Assembly: GCA_002762795.1 (NCBI GenBank)
Contig: PCYA01000017.1
Location: 64,801-108,648, forward strand
Origin: Candidatus Woesearchaeota archaeon CG10_big_fil_rev_8_21_14_0_10_37_12
Lineage (GTDB): Archaea; Nanobdellota; Nanobdellia; Woesearchaeales; ARS49
Length of the DNA: 43,848 nucleotides
Direction: 5' to 3'
Shown: in pieces, positions 14,743 through 23,419 of the stretch
Layout: every line of letters starts with the position of its first letter
Position numbering within the stretch: the stretch's first letter is position 1
Notes under the pieces: model-generated
What the model saw: only the letters and a program-made list of their open reading frames with translations
What the model was told of the DNA's origin: nothing
Databases searched by the model: none
Position numbers and translations under genes: made by a program

Positions 14743-15900
14743 TTATTTATTGTTTATTTCCCAAGCAGCAGCAACTGCTTTTGCAACAACATCAGCAACA
14801 CCTTTATCAAGCGCGTATGGAAGAATGTTATTTTCGGTTGGTTCTACTAACTTTGCAAGTGCCTCTGCAGCAGCAATCTTCATTTCTTCTGTAATTCTTG
14901 TTGCACGAACTTGGAGTGCTCCTTTGAATATTCCTGGAAAAGCTAAAACATTGTTTATCTGATTTGGAAAATCAGACCTTCCTGTTGCAACGATTTTGGC
15001 ACCAGCTTCCTTTGCAACATCAGGCAAAATTTCAGGATCAGGATTAGCCATAGCCATAACAATCGCATCTTTGTTCATTAACTGCACCATTTCCTTGCTC
15101 AATGCATTTTTAGAGGATACACCAATGAACGCATCAGCATGTTTTATTACATCAGCTAATGTTCCTTGTGTTTTGTTCGTGTTGGTTATTTTTGCTAACT
15201 CTGCTTTGTTAAATTTCAAATCAGACATGCCATCAAAAATAACACCTTGTCTATCACACACAAACGTATTCTCTGATTGCAATCCGTAACTGAGCAATAA
15301 TTTAGTTATTGCGGTGCCAGCAGCACCAGCACCATTAATGACGACTTTTACATTTTCAATTTTTTTGTTCACAACTTTTAATGCATTAATCATTGCAGCA
15401 AGCACAACAATAGCTGTTCCATGTTGGTCGTCATGCATAACGGGAATGCCAAGATCCTGCAATGCTGCCTCTATTTCAAAACATTCAGGAGCTTTGAAAT
15501 CCTCGAGATTAATGCCCCCAAAAACAGGCGCGATATTTTTTATTGTTTTAATTGTCTCTTGCGTATCTTGTGACGCTAAACAAATAGGAAACGCATTAAC
15601 ACCGCCAAGCTCTTTGAAAAGAATTGCTTTACCTTCCATAACTGGGAGCGCTGCTTCAGGACCAATGTTTCCTAAACCCAGAACTGCACTGCCGTCAGAA
15701 ATTACTGCAACAGTATTTTGTTTGATGGTATATTTGTATATGTTTTCTTTATCTTTTGCAATAAACCTGCATGGCTCAGCAACGCCTGGTGTGTATGCTA
15801 GAGAAAGATCTTTTCTTGTTTTCAAAGAAACTTTTGATGTAATTTCCAGCTTGCCTTTAAATTTTTCATGAAGTCGCAAAGATTCTTCTTGAAGAGTCAT
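14743..15900 (-). CDS. NAD(P)-dependent malic enzyme
   Basis: A 385-residue malic enzyme that decarboxylates malate to pyruvate with reduction of NAD(P). The N-terminal malic domain contains LSLAYTPGVAEPCRFIA with the catalytic Tyr, and AVISDGSAVLGLGNIGPEA; the Lys of MEGKAILFKE and the metal ligands around LEDFKAPECFEIE are present. The dinucleotide-binding loop reads VVINGAGAAGTAI. Length and layout match the short bacterial/archaeal type without a phosphotransacetylase domain. I start at ATG 15900 because the 25 upstream codons in frame run back into the pyrophosphatase gene. It follows that gene by four bases, so the two form an operon. Confidence 0.88.
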   Translation of the reverse strand: MTLQEESLRLHEKFKGKLEITSKVSLKTRKDLSLAYTPGVAEPCRFIAKDKENIYKYTIKQNTVAVISDGSAVLGLGNIGPEAALPVMEGKAILFKELGGVNAFPICLASQDTQETIKTIKNIAPVFGGINLEDFKAPECFEIEAALQDLGIPVMHDDQHGTAIVVLAAMINALKVVNKKIENVKVVINGAGAAGTAITKLLLSYGLQSENTFVCDRQGVIFDGMSDLKFNKAELAKITNTNKTQGTLADVIKHADAFIGVSSKNALSKEMVQLMNKDAIVMAMANPDPEILPDVAKEAGAKIVATGRSDFPNQINNVLAFPGIFKGALQVRATRITEEMKIAAAEALAKLVEPTENNILPYALDKGVADVVAKAVAAAWEINNK

Positions 15901-15904
15901 ATGC

Positions 15905-16447
15905 TTACTTTCCAAACTTTTCCTTGTACAATTTTTGACCTTCAGCAACTTTCTTGTGCGCTTCTTCCTTGCCAAAGAATTTTTTTACTTCTGTTAATTT
16001 TTTACCAGGAGCTTTCAATTCTTTGTATCGTTCGAAAAAGAATTTTATTTCATCAAGCAAAAAAGGTGCAAGGTCTTTTAAATCATGTATGTTGTCAAAG
16101 TATTTGTCATCATTAGGGACACAGAGTAATTTGTCATCCACTTCTCCGGAGTCAATCATTTCAAAACCGCCAATAACTCTGCCCTCGACAAGCACTCCTG
16201 GATGCAATGCTTCTCTTGTAAGAACTAAAGCGTCAAGAGGATCTCCATCAGGCCAGTGTGTTCTTGGCACGAATCCATAATCTCCTGGGTATGCAATAGG
16301 CGAGTGTACGTATCTATCAAATTTTATCAAGCCAGTTTCTTTGTCAAGCTCATATTTGTTTCTTGTTCCTTGCGGTGTTTCAATAATGATATTAACAATT
16401 TCAGGCGCTTTCTCGCCAACAGAAATATCGTGTAATAAGTCAGTCAT
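15905..16447 (-). CDS. ppa: Inorganic pyrophosphatase, family I
   Basis: A 180-residue soluble pyrophosphatase that hydrolyses PPi to phosphate and so drives nucleotide-consuming biosynthesis. It has FDRYVHSPIAYPGDYGFVPR, then DGDPLDALVL (metal-binding aspartates) and a later EVDDKLLCVP, all family I hallmarks. The start is ATG at 16447 (MTDLLHDISVG) because GGAGG lies six bases upstream; a longer frame begins at 16501 with a weak hydrophobic leader. The malic enzyme gene follows at once. Confidence 0.93.
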   Translation of the reverse strand: MTDLLHDISVGEKAPEIVNIIIETPQGTRNKYELDKETGLIKFDRYVHSPIAYPGDYGFVPRTHWPDGDPLDALVLTREALHPGVLVEGRVIGGFEMIDSGEVDDKLLCVPNDDKYFDNIHDLKDLAPFLLDEIKFFFERYKELKAPGKKLTEVKKFFGKEEAHKKVAEGQKLYKEKFGK

Positions 16448-16545
16448 GGTTATTCCTCCAAAGAAAAAAGCGACACTTTCCATATATAAGCTTTTAGGCA
16501 TTCGCTAACGAAACGTTTATAAATGGAAGCCTTGCTTTTTGGCAT

Positions 16546-16944
16546 ATGGCATTTAAACTCGTCATAGGAACCAAAGACGGCAAATCCGCACAAAAAGAAG
16601 TGCAAGATCCAGAAGCGAAAACGCTCCTTGGCAGAAAGTTAGGGGAGCAAGTTAAAGGAGATGACTTGGGATTTGCAGGATATGAGTTCTTAATCACAGG
16701 CGGATCTGATCATTGCGGTTTTCCAATGCGAAAAGACCTTGACGGGACAGGAAGAAAAAGAATACTTGCAGTACAAGGAATAGGGTTAAAGAAAAAAAGA
16801 AAAGGCTGCAGAGTACGAAAAACAATGTGCGGCAATACTATCCACGAAAAAATTTCTCAGATAAATTTGAAAGTTACCAAAGAAGGCAAAGAATCTTTAA
16901 TCGCACCAAAAGAAACAGCAAAAGCTGAAGAGAAGAAAGAATAA
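16546..16944 (+). CDS. rps6e: Ribosomal protein eS6
   Basis: A 132-residue protein of the archaeal/eukaryotic small ribosomal subunit. It begins MAFKLVIGTKDGKSAQKEVQ and contains ITGGSDHCGFPMRKDLDG and the basic KKKRKGCRVRKTMCGNTI, the standard eS6 signatures. The C-terminal tail is Lys/Glu-rich and lacks the long phosphorylated eukaryotic extension. TTTATAAAT lies about 30 bases upstream. Its presence establishes the archaeal nature of the window. Confidence 0.95.
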   Translation: MAFKLVIGTKDGKSAQKEVQDPEAKTLLGRKLGEQVKGDDLGFAGYEFLITGGSDHCGFPMRKDLDGTGRKRILAVQGIGLKKKRKGCRVRKTMCGNTIHEKISQINLKVTKEGKESLIAPKETAKAEEKKE

Positions 16945-16947
16945 ATT

Positions 16948-17463
16948 TCATAACTTCAAAAAATTCTCAATAATATTTTCATTCAACACTTCAGGATGGA
17001 ACAAACAACCATACAATTTTTTCTTTGGATGCTTGAACAGCACAGGAATATCATCAACTTGCGCCAGTGCTTCAAGACCAAAACCAACTTTGGTCGTCAA
17101 AAAATAAGCAGTGAAATCATCTCTTACCAATTTATTTTCTTTCACAATTTCTACTTTGTGTGGGCCAATAAGTGAAATATTGGAAAGTTCAACGTCAAAC
17201 TCTCTTAAAATCACTTGCATTCCTGCACACAAGCCAAGCACAGGAACATTTGTGACTTTTAACCATGACCAATCTGTTGCAAAATAATCAAAATCCTTCA
17301 AAGCAGTTCCTGTGATGATGATTTTGTTTGCAGAAGGAATGTCTCTTTTGTTCAGATTGGTACAGTGTACTATTTTGCATTCATGTTTGATTAATTTTTG
17401 AACAGGCAGTACGTATTCCAACTCACTCAGACGCTCTTTGCACGTGCTAATGATTAATATCAT
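16948..17463 (-). CDS. Class I glutamine amidotransferase-like protein
   Basis: A 171-residue protein with the triad-type glutaminase fold. The nucleophile elbow is VLGLCAGMQVI with Cys at about residue 78, and CLFHPEVLNENI near the end supplies His and Glu. Length equals that of the free-standing glutaminase subunit of archaeal GMP synthase, but the sequence around the elbow and the missing substrate loop differ, so it need not be that enzyme. Its ATG overlaps the TGA of the Dph6-like gene (ATGA), so the two are translated together. It may supply ammonia to that ligase; this is inference. Confidence 0.7.
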   Translation of the reverse strand: MILIISTCKERLSELEYVLPVQKLIKHECKIVHCTNLNKRDIPSANKIIITGTALKDFDYFATDWSWLKVTNVPVLGLCAGMQVILREFDVELSNISLIGPHKVEIVKENKLVRDDFTAYFLTTKVGFGLEALAQVDDIPVLFKHPKKKLYGCLFHPEVLNENIIENFLKL

Positions 17464-18140
17464 TTTTTCACCAGTTTAGCATCGATTATTGCGTATGTTC
17501 CTGAGTAGTTTTCGTACAAAGTTTCTGCTTTTTCAATTTTGATTTTTTTCTTGAACAATGGGCAATCAAGTACTGTTGTTTCTATTTCGCCGCCTTCGCC
17601 TGCTGCATTAATTTTGTGCGTTTCTGCCAGATTTTTAAGTTTGTCAACCATTTTTTTATCAATTTCTTTTCCCAGAAATAATTCATCGAGATGTTCTGCA
17701 AACACACCGCCAATAATCGCTTTGATTTTACTTTGCAAAACTTCATCAAGAAGTTCTCCCTGATCTTTTAACCACAATGGGTTAAAGCACCACAAATCAA
17801 GTTCGTGACAAATACGTTGCATTCTGCTTGCTTGATATGTTGATCGAACAGCGCCTGTTACAATGCCCCCGATCTTGTGAATTTTTTTGGCTTGTTGAAT
17901 TGCTTGTTTAAGCTGTACGAGCTCTTTTTCTTTCTCGCCTTTTGTCTGCACTTGAACCAACTGTAAGCCCATTGCTTTTGCTTGCAGTTCAGTCATGTGA
18001 ATGTTTGGTGTTTGAAACATAAAACTGTGCGGGTTTTCAGAAACAACAGTTATGAGACAGGCTATCTCGTGGTTTTTTCTTGCTTTGACTAATGCAAGCG
18101 TAGAATCTTTTCCTCCAGAGTACAAAATACCAAGCTTCAT
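17460..18140 (-). CDS. dph6: Diphthine-ammonia ligase (Dph6-like)
   Basis: A 226-residue ATP-pyrophosphatase of the Dph6/ATP_bind_4 family, which amidates diphthine on elongation factor 2 in the last step of diphthamide synthesis. The PP-loop is YSGGKDSTLAL (7-17). The conserved centre GGIVTGAVRSTYQASRMQRI, then NPLWLKDQGELL, and the closing GEGGEIETTVLDCPLF are characteristic of the family. The start is ATG at 18140 (MKLGILYSGG); the frame is open further upstream but that part is hydrophobic and reaches the next divergent gene. A glutaminase-like gene overlaps its stop. Confidence 0.88.
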   Translation of the reverse strand: MKLGILYSGGKDSTLALVKARKNHEIACLITVVSENPHSFMFQTPNIHMTELQAKAMGLQLVQVQTKGEKEKELVQLKQAIQQAKKIHKIGGIVTGAVRSTYQASRMQRICHELDLWCFNPLWLKDQGELLDEVLQSKIKAIIGGVFAEHLDELFLGKEIDKKMVDKLKNLAETHKINAAGEGGEIETTVLDCPLFKKKIKIEKAETLYENYSGTYAIIDAKLVKK

Positions 18141-18209
18141 AGCTTGCTTGTTTGAAGAAAGCTTTTTATAGCTTTCCTGCTCATAAACATAAAAAAGGTG
18201 AAAAATTAT

Positions 18210-18710
18210 ATGAAAAAAGGACATCTGGAAGCTACAATAATTGTTATTACTCTGTTCGTTGCAGTTATTGCAATTTATTTTCTATTTAGCACAACAGGAA
18301 AGGCATCAGCATACCAATATGAATGTTTGCCGGATTGTCAACCAACAAGGCCTGTGCAGGCAGAATATTATGTAACAAACTCTGCACAAGAAGCACAAAC
18401 GCTCTGCAATGAATATGCACAACGTGTTTGCAGTCCAGGACAACCAAGCAGAGTAGTAAGCACGCTAATAACAGGACAATTTGCGGTTTCAGGAGCAAAA
18501 CAATATGGCGGAGCAATAAGAGGATTAACAGATCCAGAAGCAAGATCATTCTCAGGTAGAGCAACAGATGTTTCAAAACAACAAGGAGATTGTTACGCGT
18601 GCAGTTGTTTAGCTCAGGGCATCACCTCACAAACGCAAGAAACAGCATCACGAGTGTGCAGAGATAATTGCGGCGGAACAATCACAAATGTAAAGATTGG
18701 CATTTGTTAA
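18210..18710 (+). CDS. Secreted or membrane-anchored Cys-rich protein
   Basis: A 166-residue protein with a single N-terminal hydrophobic helix (ATIIVITLFVAVIAIYFLF, about residues 8-26) and a mostly polar extracellular part. Cysteines are paired (CLPDCQP; CYACSC; CRDNCGG; a final C), suggesting disulfides outside the cell. I choose the ATG at 18210, preceded by AAAGGTGAAA; a GTG four codons upstream is also in frame. The short N-terminus before the helix (KKGHLEAT) resembles archaeal pilin-like class III signal peptides only loosely. Function unknown. It converges on the next gene with four bases of overlap. Confidence 0.65.
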   Translation: MKKGHLEATIIVITLFVAVIAIYFLFSTTGKASAYQYECLPDCQPTRPVQAEYYVTNSAQEAQTLCNEYAQRVCSPGQPSRVVSTLITGQFAVSGAKQYGGAIRGLTDPEARSFSGRATDVSKQQGDCYACSCLAQGITSQTQETASRVCRDNCGGTITNVKIGIC

Positions 18711-19384
18711 TTTGTTTTCTTTTTAATCGTAAATAAACAAGCAGCATTAGGGCCATTATTTTGAACAACAACTCCATCTGATTGAATTTTAACGTCAAGT
18801 CCATAAGTCAAATCTGAAGCGCCGTTTACTGTAACTGAAAAACCAGTCCCGTTAGCGTATTTTCTGACACGTCCTTCATTTGTATTGCACATATAATATT
18901 CGTTATCTAATAGACCTTGATTAAACGTAGTGAGTTCACTGCCAACTAAACAAACAGATTCTGGACGAAGTATTTCTGTTCCAACATGCAATTCAAAACC
19001 ATTTGTAAATACATCTTCAATAAAACTTGTTTCTCTTCTTGGCGGCAACATTATTCTTGGTACATGACTTCCAGTCATGTTTGCAACAGCAAGAACAGCT
19101 GAATAATCTAAATATCCATCAGCAGTCATAATCACGCCAATAGGATGAAAATAAAGCCCAGTAATTCGTTGCTCATGTGTTCTATCAAATGCAATCTGTA
19201 ACAACCATGCAAGATCGTAGCCATCATTCTTATCAACAAAAATTGCTTCACTCACCGCACTGTCACCAGAACAGCGCAATCCTTGTTTTAAGTAGTCCAG
19301 TGCTGCAGAAACCCTATCACTCGTTTGAAAACTCTGCGGATCATTAATTAATCGCTGTGCTAAATCGTAATCGCTGTTTGACAT
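18707..19384 (-). CDS. Hypothetical protein next to kinase gene
   Basis: A 225-residue protein I do not recognise, with no signal peptide or membrane segment. The first 90 residues are mixed alpha-beta (SDYDLAQRLINDPQSFQTSD). The middle has GYLDYSAVLAVANMTGSHVP, and the last 60 residues look like beta strands (GFSVTVNGASDLTYGLDVKI). It lies 55 bases downstream of the protein kinase gene on the same strand, so it is possibly co-transcribed and could be a substrate or regulator; this is inference. Confidence 0.6.
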   Translation of the reverse strand: MSNSDYDLAQRLINDPQSFQTSDRVSAALDYLKQGLRCSGDSAVSEAIFVDKNDGYDLAWLLQIAFDRTHEQRITGLYFHPIGVIMTADGYLDYSAVLAVANMTGSHVPRIMLPPRRETSFIEDVFTNGFELHVGTEILRPESVCLVGSELTTFNQGLLDNEYYMCNTNEGRVRKYANGTGFSVTVNGASDLTYGLDVKIQSDGVVVQNNGPNAACLFTIKKKTN

Positions 19385-19439
19385 AAATTGAACTGTGGAA
19401 ATAACGCATTTAAAAAATTATTTGGTAAAAACTAAGAAA

Positions 19440-20363
19440 TTAAAGAGTGTACTTATTGTCTTTATACGCTTTATCAAATGCTTCCTTCATCTCTGCAGGA
19501 GTGCTAAACCTTTCTTTTCTATCGGGATGAATTGCTTTTTTAACAACTTGTGCTAATGCAGGTCTAACTTCTCTGTTTATTTGCGAAGGATCCGGAATAT
19601 TTCCTCTAGCAGCAGCATCACTTTGTCTCTGATTTATACTTCGGTTGTCATCATTTCCATACGGAAAATTCCCGGTTAGTAAGTAATACAGTGTAACTCC
19701 TGCACTAAAAATATCAACACGAACATCCTGATCTCCAAAATTATACAATTTTTCAGGCGGACTGTGTCCCGGAGTTTCTAAAATTTGTGCATTACGTTGC
19801 AGATTGTCATCCAACGCTATCGTGTCAGGATTTCTTCCAAAACCATAGTCACACAACTTCACATTCAAAATATAGGGATTTTTTAACAAATCTACAGTCA
19901 TTCTACTTCCATCACGCGAATAAACAATGACGCAGTCATCTTTCATATCATTATGGACAACACCTTTTTCAGAGCCGTGTTGTAGTGCATCAAGAACTTC
20001 CCTAAAAAGTTGTATTTCAAGCGGGTGAAATCCTTTTTGGCGTCTTCTCAACCGGCAAAATAAGTTATAAAAATCAACACCAGGAACGTACTCAAGAACA
20101 ACACACTTGTTTTCACCATTCTGAATAGCTTCAACACGAACAACATTTGGATGCCCTCCATTTTCATTCACTCTTCTTAGCGAAGAACTTTCTCTCGTAA
20201 AATATTCTTCTTGATCTGGCTCGTTAGGGAAAAACTTTGCCACAACAAATCTTTCTGAGCCTGCAACACGTGCTTTCCAAACATATTTTCTACCTAATTT
20301 TTGCTCAAGTTTTAATTCCAAACTATCTAAGGTCACAATAGTGCCTTTTTTGTATTTTGCCAT
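19440..20363 (-). CDS. Divergent Hanks-type Ser/Thr protein kinase
   Basis: A 307-residue soluble kinase domain with no membrane segment. VVAKF carries the ATP-binding Lys43, with Glu58 in helix C. The catalytic loop reads VVHNDMKDDCV (135-145), keeping Asp139 and Lys141 but with Cys144 where kinases have Asn. The metal motif is CDYGFGR (Asp172), Tyr replacing Phe of DFG. SPPE (201-204) replaces APE, and DVRVDIFSAGVTLYYLLTG is the helix F region. The Gly-rich loop is reduced to LEQKLGRKYVW. Most catalytic residues are present, so activity is possible, but loss of the Mg-binding Asn may reduce it. Targets are unknown. Confidence 0.85.
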   Translation of the reverse strand: MAKYKKGTIVTLDSLELKLEQKLGRKYVWKARVAGSERFVVAKFFPNEPDQEEYFTRESSSLRRVNENGGHPNVVRVEAIQNGENKCVVLEYVPGVDFYNLFCRLRRRQKGFHPLEIQLFREVLDALQHGSEKGVVHNDMKDDCVIVYSRDGSRMTVDLLKNPYILNVKLCDYGFGRNPDTIALDDNLQRNAQILETPGHSPPEKLYNFGDQDVRVDIFSAGVTLYYLLTGNFPYGNDDNRSINQRQSDAAARGNIPDPSQINREVRPALAQVVKKAIHPDRKERFSTPAEMKEAFDKAYKDNKYTL

Positions 20364-20443
20364 TCTTCTTTCTGCTGAGAAGTATTTTAAAAAAGTTTTT
20401 TATGAAAAGTACGAAGATTAAGCAAATTTAGTAAACACTTTTA

Positions 20444-21970
20444 CTATGCTGAACGTTTTGCTTCTGGATCGTAATCAGGGCTTTCAAAACACTCTTCCTT
20501 CTTATGCAACGGTTTCATAAATGGAAAGAGCATAACATCTCTGATACTGCTGTTATCTGTGAAGAACATTGTCAAACGATCAATACCAATGCCAATACCG
20601 CCCAGAACAGGCATTCCATATTCTAATGCTTCAATAAAATCTTCATCTAATGGGTGAGCTTCTACATCACCATCGCGCATTGCCTGCTGCTCACTCTCAA
20701 ATCTGTTTCTTTGATCAACAGGGTCAATAATTTCAGACCAACCGTCACCCAACTCCATACCATCAACATAGCATTCAAACCGTTCAACCCAACCATCTTT
20801 AGAACGGTGCGGCTTAGATAACGGAGATATTTCTTTAGGATAATCAATGATCCAAAGAGGACCTGCTAACTTATCTGTTACCATTTTTTCAAAAATAGCA
20901 TTAATCAAAATACCTCTGGATGCTTGACCCCTATGATCAAAACCACGCTCATCAACAAACGCCTTTAATTCATCATCAGACATTTTCTCAACATCAACCT
21001 TTGCATAATCTTTGATCGCATCAATCATAGGTATGCGGGGCCAGTCTCCTGATAAATCAATAATTCTTCCATTTTTAGGAACTTTCAATTCACCAAACAA
21101 TTTTTTTGCAATTCGCTTATACATTGATTCAGCAGTATTCATCATAACATGATAATCTGCGTATGCCTCATAAAATTCAAGCATGGTGAATTCAGGATTA
21201 TGCGTTAAATCAGCACCTTCATTTCTGAAATTTTTAGCAACCTCGTACACTTTACCAAAACCACCAACAACTAATCGCTTTAAATATAACTCGGGAGCAA
21301 CACGCAAGTACACATCTTCCTTAAACGCATTAATGAATGTCTTAAACGGCTTTGCGTTTGTTCCACCATACAACGGCTGCAAAACAGGCGTTTCAACTTC
21401 AGTAAACCCGCGCTCATTTAACTCATTTCTCACTTCATTAAGAATGATTGCTCTCTTTCTGAATGTTTCTTTCACTGTGGGATTCATAATTAAATCAAGG
21501 TATCTTTTTCTGTATCGCAACTCTTTGTCTTTCAAACCGTGCCATTTCTCAGGCATAGGGCGAATTGTTTTACAAAGCATTTCAAAATGTGCTGCGTTAA
21601 CTGTTAATTCTCCAGCTTTTGTTTTGAAAACAGTTCCTTCTACACCAATCCAATCGCCAAGATCAAATAATTTTAAAAGCCTATATTGCTCGAGCATGTT
21701 TTCTTCACTTACAAATACTTGCAATTTGTGTGTTTCATCGAGAATGTGCATGAATGTTACTTTGCCCATTCTTCGCATACTTACAATTCTTCCTGCAATT
21801 TTTACAGAATCTTTTGTGCTTTCATCAGCGTTTAACTTCTGATATTTAGTGTGTATGTCTTCATTTTTATGCGTTCGATCATACTTGTACGGGTAAGGAT
21901 TAATTCCAGCAGTAATTAACTCGTCTCTTTTTCTTTTTCTCTCTGCAATTAGCTCTTCTTCACTTGGCAT
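20444..21970 (-). CDS. lysS: Lysyl-tRNA synthetase, class II
   Basis: A 508-residue enzyme that charges tRNA-Lys. An N-terminal OB fold (about 60-150; VKIAGRIVSMRRMGKVTFMH) binds the anticodon. The catalytic domain has motif 2, FRNEGADLTHNPEFTMLEFY, and motif 3, GIGIGIDRLTMFF, with CYVDGMELGDGWSEI between. It is a class II, bacterial/eukaryotic-type LysRS, whereas many Euryarchaeota use class I. The start is ATG at 21970; a GTG two codons earlier is in frame. A TATA-like GGTTTAAAAG lies about 20-30 bases upstream, so the message may be leaderless. Confidence 0.95.
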   Translation of the reverse strand: MPSEEELIAERKRKRDELITAGINPYPYKYDRTHKNEDIHTKYQKLNADESTKDSVKIAGRIVSMRRMGKVTFMHILDETHKLQVFVSEENMLEQYRLLKLFDLGDWIGVEGTVFKTKAGELTVNAAHFEMLCKTIRPMPEKWHGLKDKELRYRKRYLDLIMNPTVKETFRKRAIILNEVRNELNERGFTEVETPVLQPLYGGTNAKPFKTFINAFKEDVYLRVAPELYLKRLVVGGFGKVYEVAKNFRNEGADLTHNPEFTMLEFYEAYADYHVMMNTAESMYKRIAKKLFGELKVPKNGRIIDLSGDWPRIPMIDAIKDYAKVDVEKMSDDELKAFVDERGFDHRGQASRGILINAIFEKMVTDKLAGPLWIIDYPKEISPLSKPHRSKDGWVERFECYVDGMELGDGWSEIIDPVDQRNRFESEQQAMRDGDVEAHPLDEDFIEALEYGMPVLGGIGIGIDRLTMFFTDNSSIRDVMLFPFMKPLHKKEECFESPDYDPEAKRSA

Positions 21971-22212
21971 AATCACAGGACTTAATCAGGAACTTTTAAA
22001 CCTTTTGTTGGAAGTCAGATTGTTTCAGTGATTTTTTGTTAATTGACTTATCTTTTTTTAGAGCATCTACAATGCTTCTTTTGCTTCTCAAAACAAAAGG
22101 CAAAGTAACATTTTTAAGGCCTGCTATCAACTATTTATCGTAACAGAACTTTAATTAGCAAAGCATTTAACATTAGAGAATATTTATTAACTATTTATAC
22201 AAGCTCTTATTT

Positions 22213-22908
22213 ATGAAACACATTCACCACTGGACACTCAAGTTTATAATCTTGGTATTCCTTATTTTCTTTGGCCTTGTTTTTTCTCAATTATATTTTT
22301 CATCAAGCATAACAATAGACACAATACAACAATTTGTAGCATCATTTGGCTTCATAAGCTCGCTGTTATTTTTGCTCATATGGATACTAGCATCAATACT
22401 TTCATTTCCAGGAACAATAATCGTTCTGCTAGGAGCATTGCTTTTTAGTCTCTGGACAGCTTTTTTTCTAAGCATTGCAGGATCTATGCTTGGAGCAATC
22501 GTTTGTTTCTACATTGCAAAATATCTCGGCAAAGATTTTGTACAATACTTTTTGCACAACAGACTACTATCTTTCAGAGAAAAATTATCTGGTAAAGGAT
22601 TCTATGCAGTATTCATTTTACGTTTGCTCCCAATAGTTCCATTGTTTGCACAAAATTACCTTCCAGGACTTACAAAAATATCATTCAAAGAATACTTTTT
22701 CGCTTCACTCTTAGGACTTATTATCCCAACATTTCTTTACACATATTTATTTGCAGAACTCGGAAAACAAGTATTATCAATAAACTTTCAAATATACCAG
22801 TTGGTAACTGTGGATATTATCTTGCCTATAGTGTTGCTACTTCTGATAACAGCACTGCCAATATTCTTTCAAAGAAAAGTTCTGAATATGATAAAGAGAA
22901 GTGATTAA
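22213..22908 (+). CDS. TVP38/TMEM64 (DedA-like) membrane protein
   Basis: A 231-residue integral membrane protein of the SNARE-associated/VTT family (TVP38/TMEM64, related to DedA), members of which act as lipid scramblases or flippases. Hallmarks are GSMLGAIVCFYIAKYLGKDFV (about 95-115), the re-entrant RLLPIVPLFAQNYLPGLT and SFKEYFFASLLGLIIP. Six hydrophobic segments are visible. Full length. It is a single-gene unit with a T/A-rich leader (TATTTATTAACTATTTATAC) directly upstream. Confidence 0.85.
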   Translation: MKHIHHWTLKFIILVFLIFFGLVFSQLYFSSSITIDTIQQFVASFGFISSLLFLLIWILASILSFPGTIIVLLGALLFSLWTAFFLSIAGSMLGAIVCFYIAKYLGKDFVQYFLHNRLLSFREKLSGKGFYAVFILRLLPIVPLFAQNYLPGLTKISFKEYFFASLLGLIIPTFLYTYLFAELGKQVLSINFQIYQLVTVDIILPIVLLLLITALPIFFQRKVLNMIKRSD

Positions 22909-22949
22909 AAACAAAAAACATAACATTTATATACTCTCGTATAGCTAAC

Positions 22950-22958
22950 CTTAAATAC
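22950..22958 (+). promoter_or_regulatory. TATA box for the 22982 gene
   Basis: CTTAAATAC stands 24 bases before the ATG at 22982, and a strong GGAGGGG Shine-Dalgarno site lies between them (22969-22975). A second AT-rich box, ATTTATATAC, lies at 22925-22934 and could serve instead, leaving a short leader. Confidence 0.45.
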
Positions 22959-22981
22959 AATACTCAGTGGAGGGGTAAAAA

Positions 22982-23419
22982 ATGAAAACAGCATTATTCG
23001 CACTATTATTTTTGTTATTGGCTAGTATGGTAGCAGCAGAAGTTTTAGAGCTTCCAAAAAATCCGGAATCTCAAAAGACAAAGATTGTTGTACAATACGA
23101 TCCATTAACTGGCGTATTTACTAAGCACGTTGTAAATTTGCCAAGCAGAGTTTCTCTTAACCATGATAAATTTGGTGGATACTCAGCAGGTGTTCATAAA
23201 CGTGGAGGCGCCCAAAGAACAATTACTGGCGCAGTAATAGCAGATGAACAACCAATTGTTGGCGGAAAATATTACACTCAAAGAGCAAACCAGCAAGTTT
23301 TTGTCGGATCACTTGGTGTTTATGAACTAGGACCAAGAGACGTACAAAGCAGTGAACAAGTAACTGCACGTGCAGTAGGCGGTTCAAAACAACCAGTTCG
23401 TGTAATCAAATGGGGTTAA
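22982..23419 (+). CDS. Small secreted protein
   Basis: A 145-residue protein with a clear signal peptide (MKTALFALLFLLLASMVAAE, cleavage probably after Ala-Ala). The mature part has no cysteine and is rich in Val, Gly, Gln and Arg, with motifs TKIVVQYDPLTGVFTKHVV and YYTQRANQQVFVGSLG, suggesting a beta fold. The strong Shine-Dalgarno site implies good expression. No family recognised. A secreted structural or surface-layer associated role is possible. Confidence 0.65.
   Translation: MKTALFALLFLLLASMVAAEVLELPKNPESQKTKIVVQYDPLTGVFTKHVVNLPSRVSLNHDKFGGYSAGVHKRGGAQRTITGAVIADEQPIVGGKYYTQRANQQVFVGSLGVYELGPRDVQSSEQVTARAVGGSKQPVRVIKWG

Noticed and set aside
21996-22130. 44-codon minus-strand frame upstream of lysS with a TTG start (LIAGLKNVTLPFV...)
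   Set aside because: The composition is protein-like, but there is no ATG, no ribosome-binding site and no known motif; the AT-rich DNA is better explained as the lysS promoter region.
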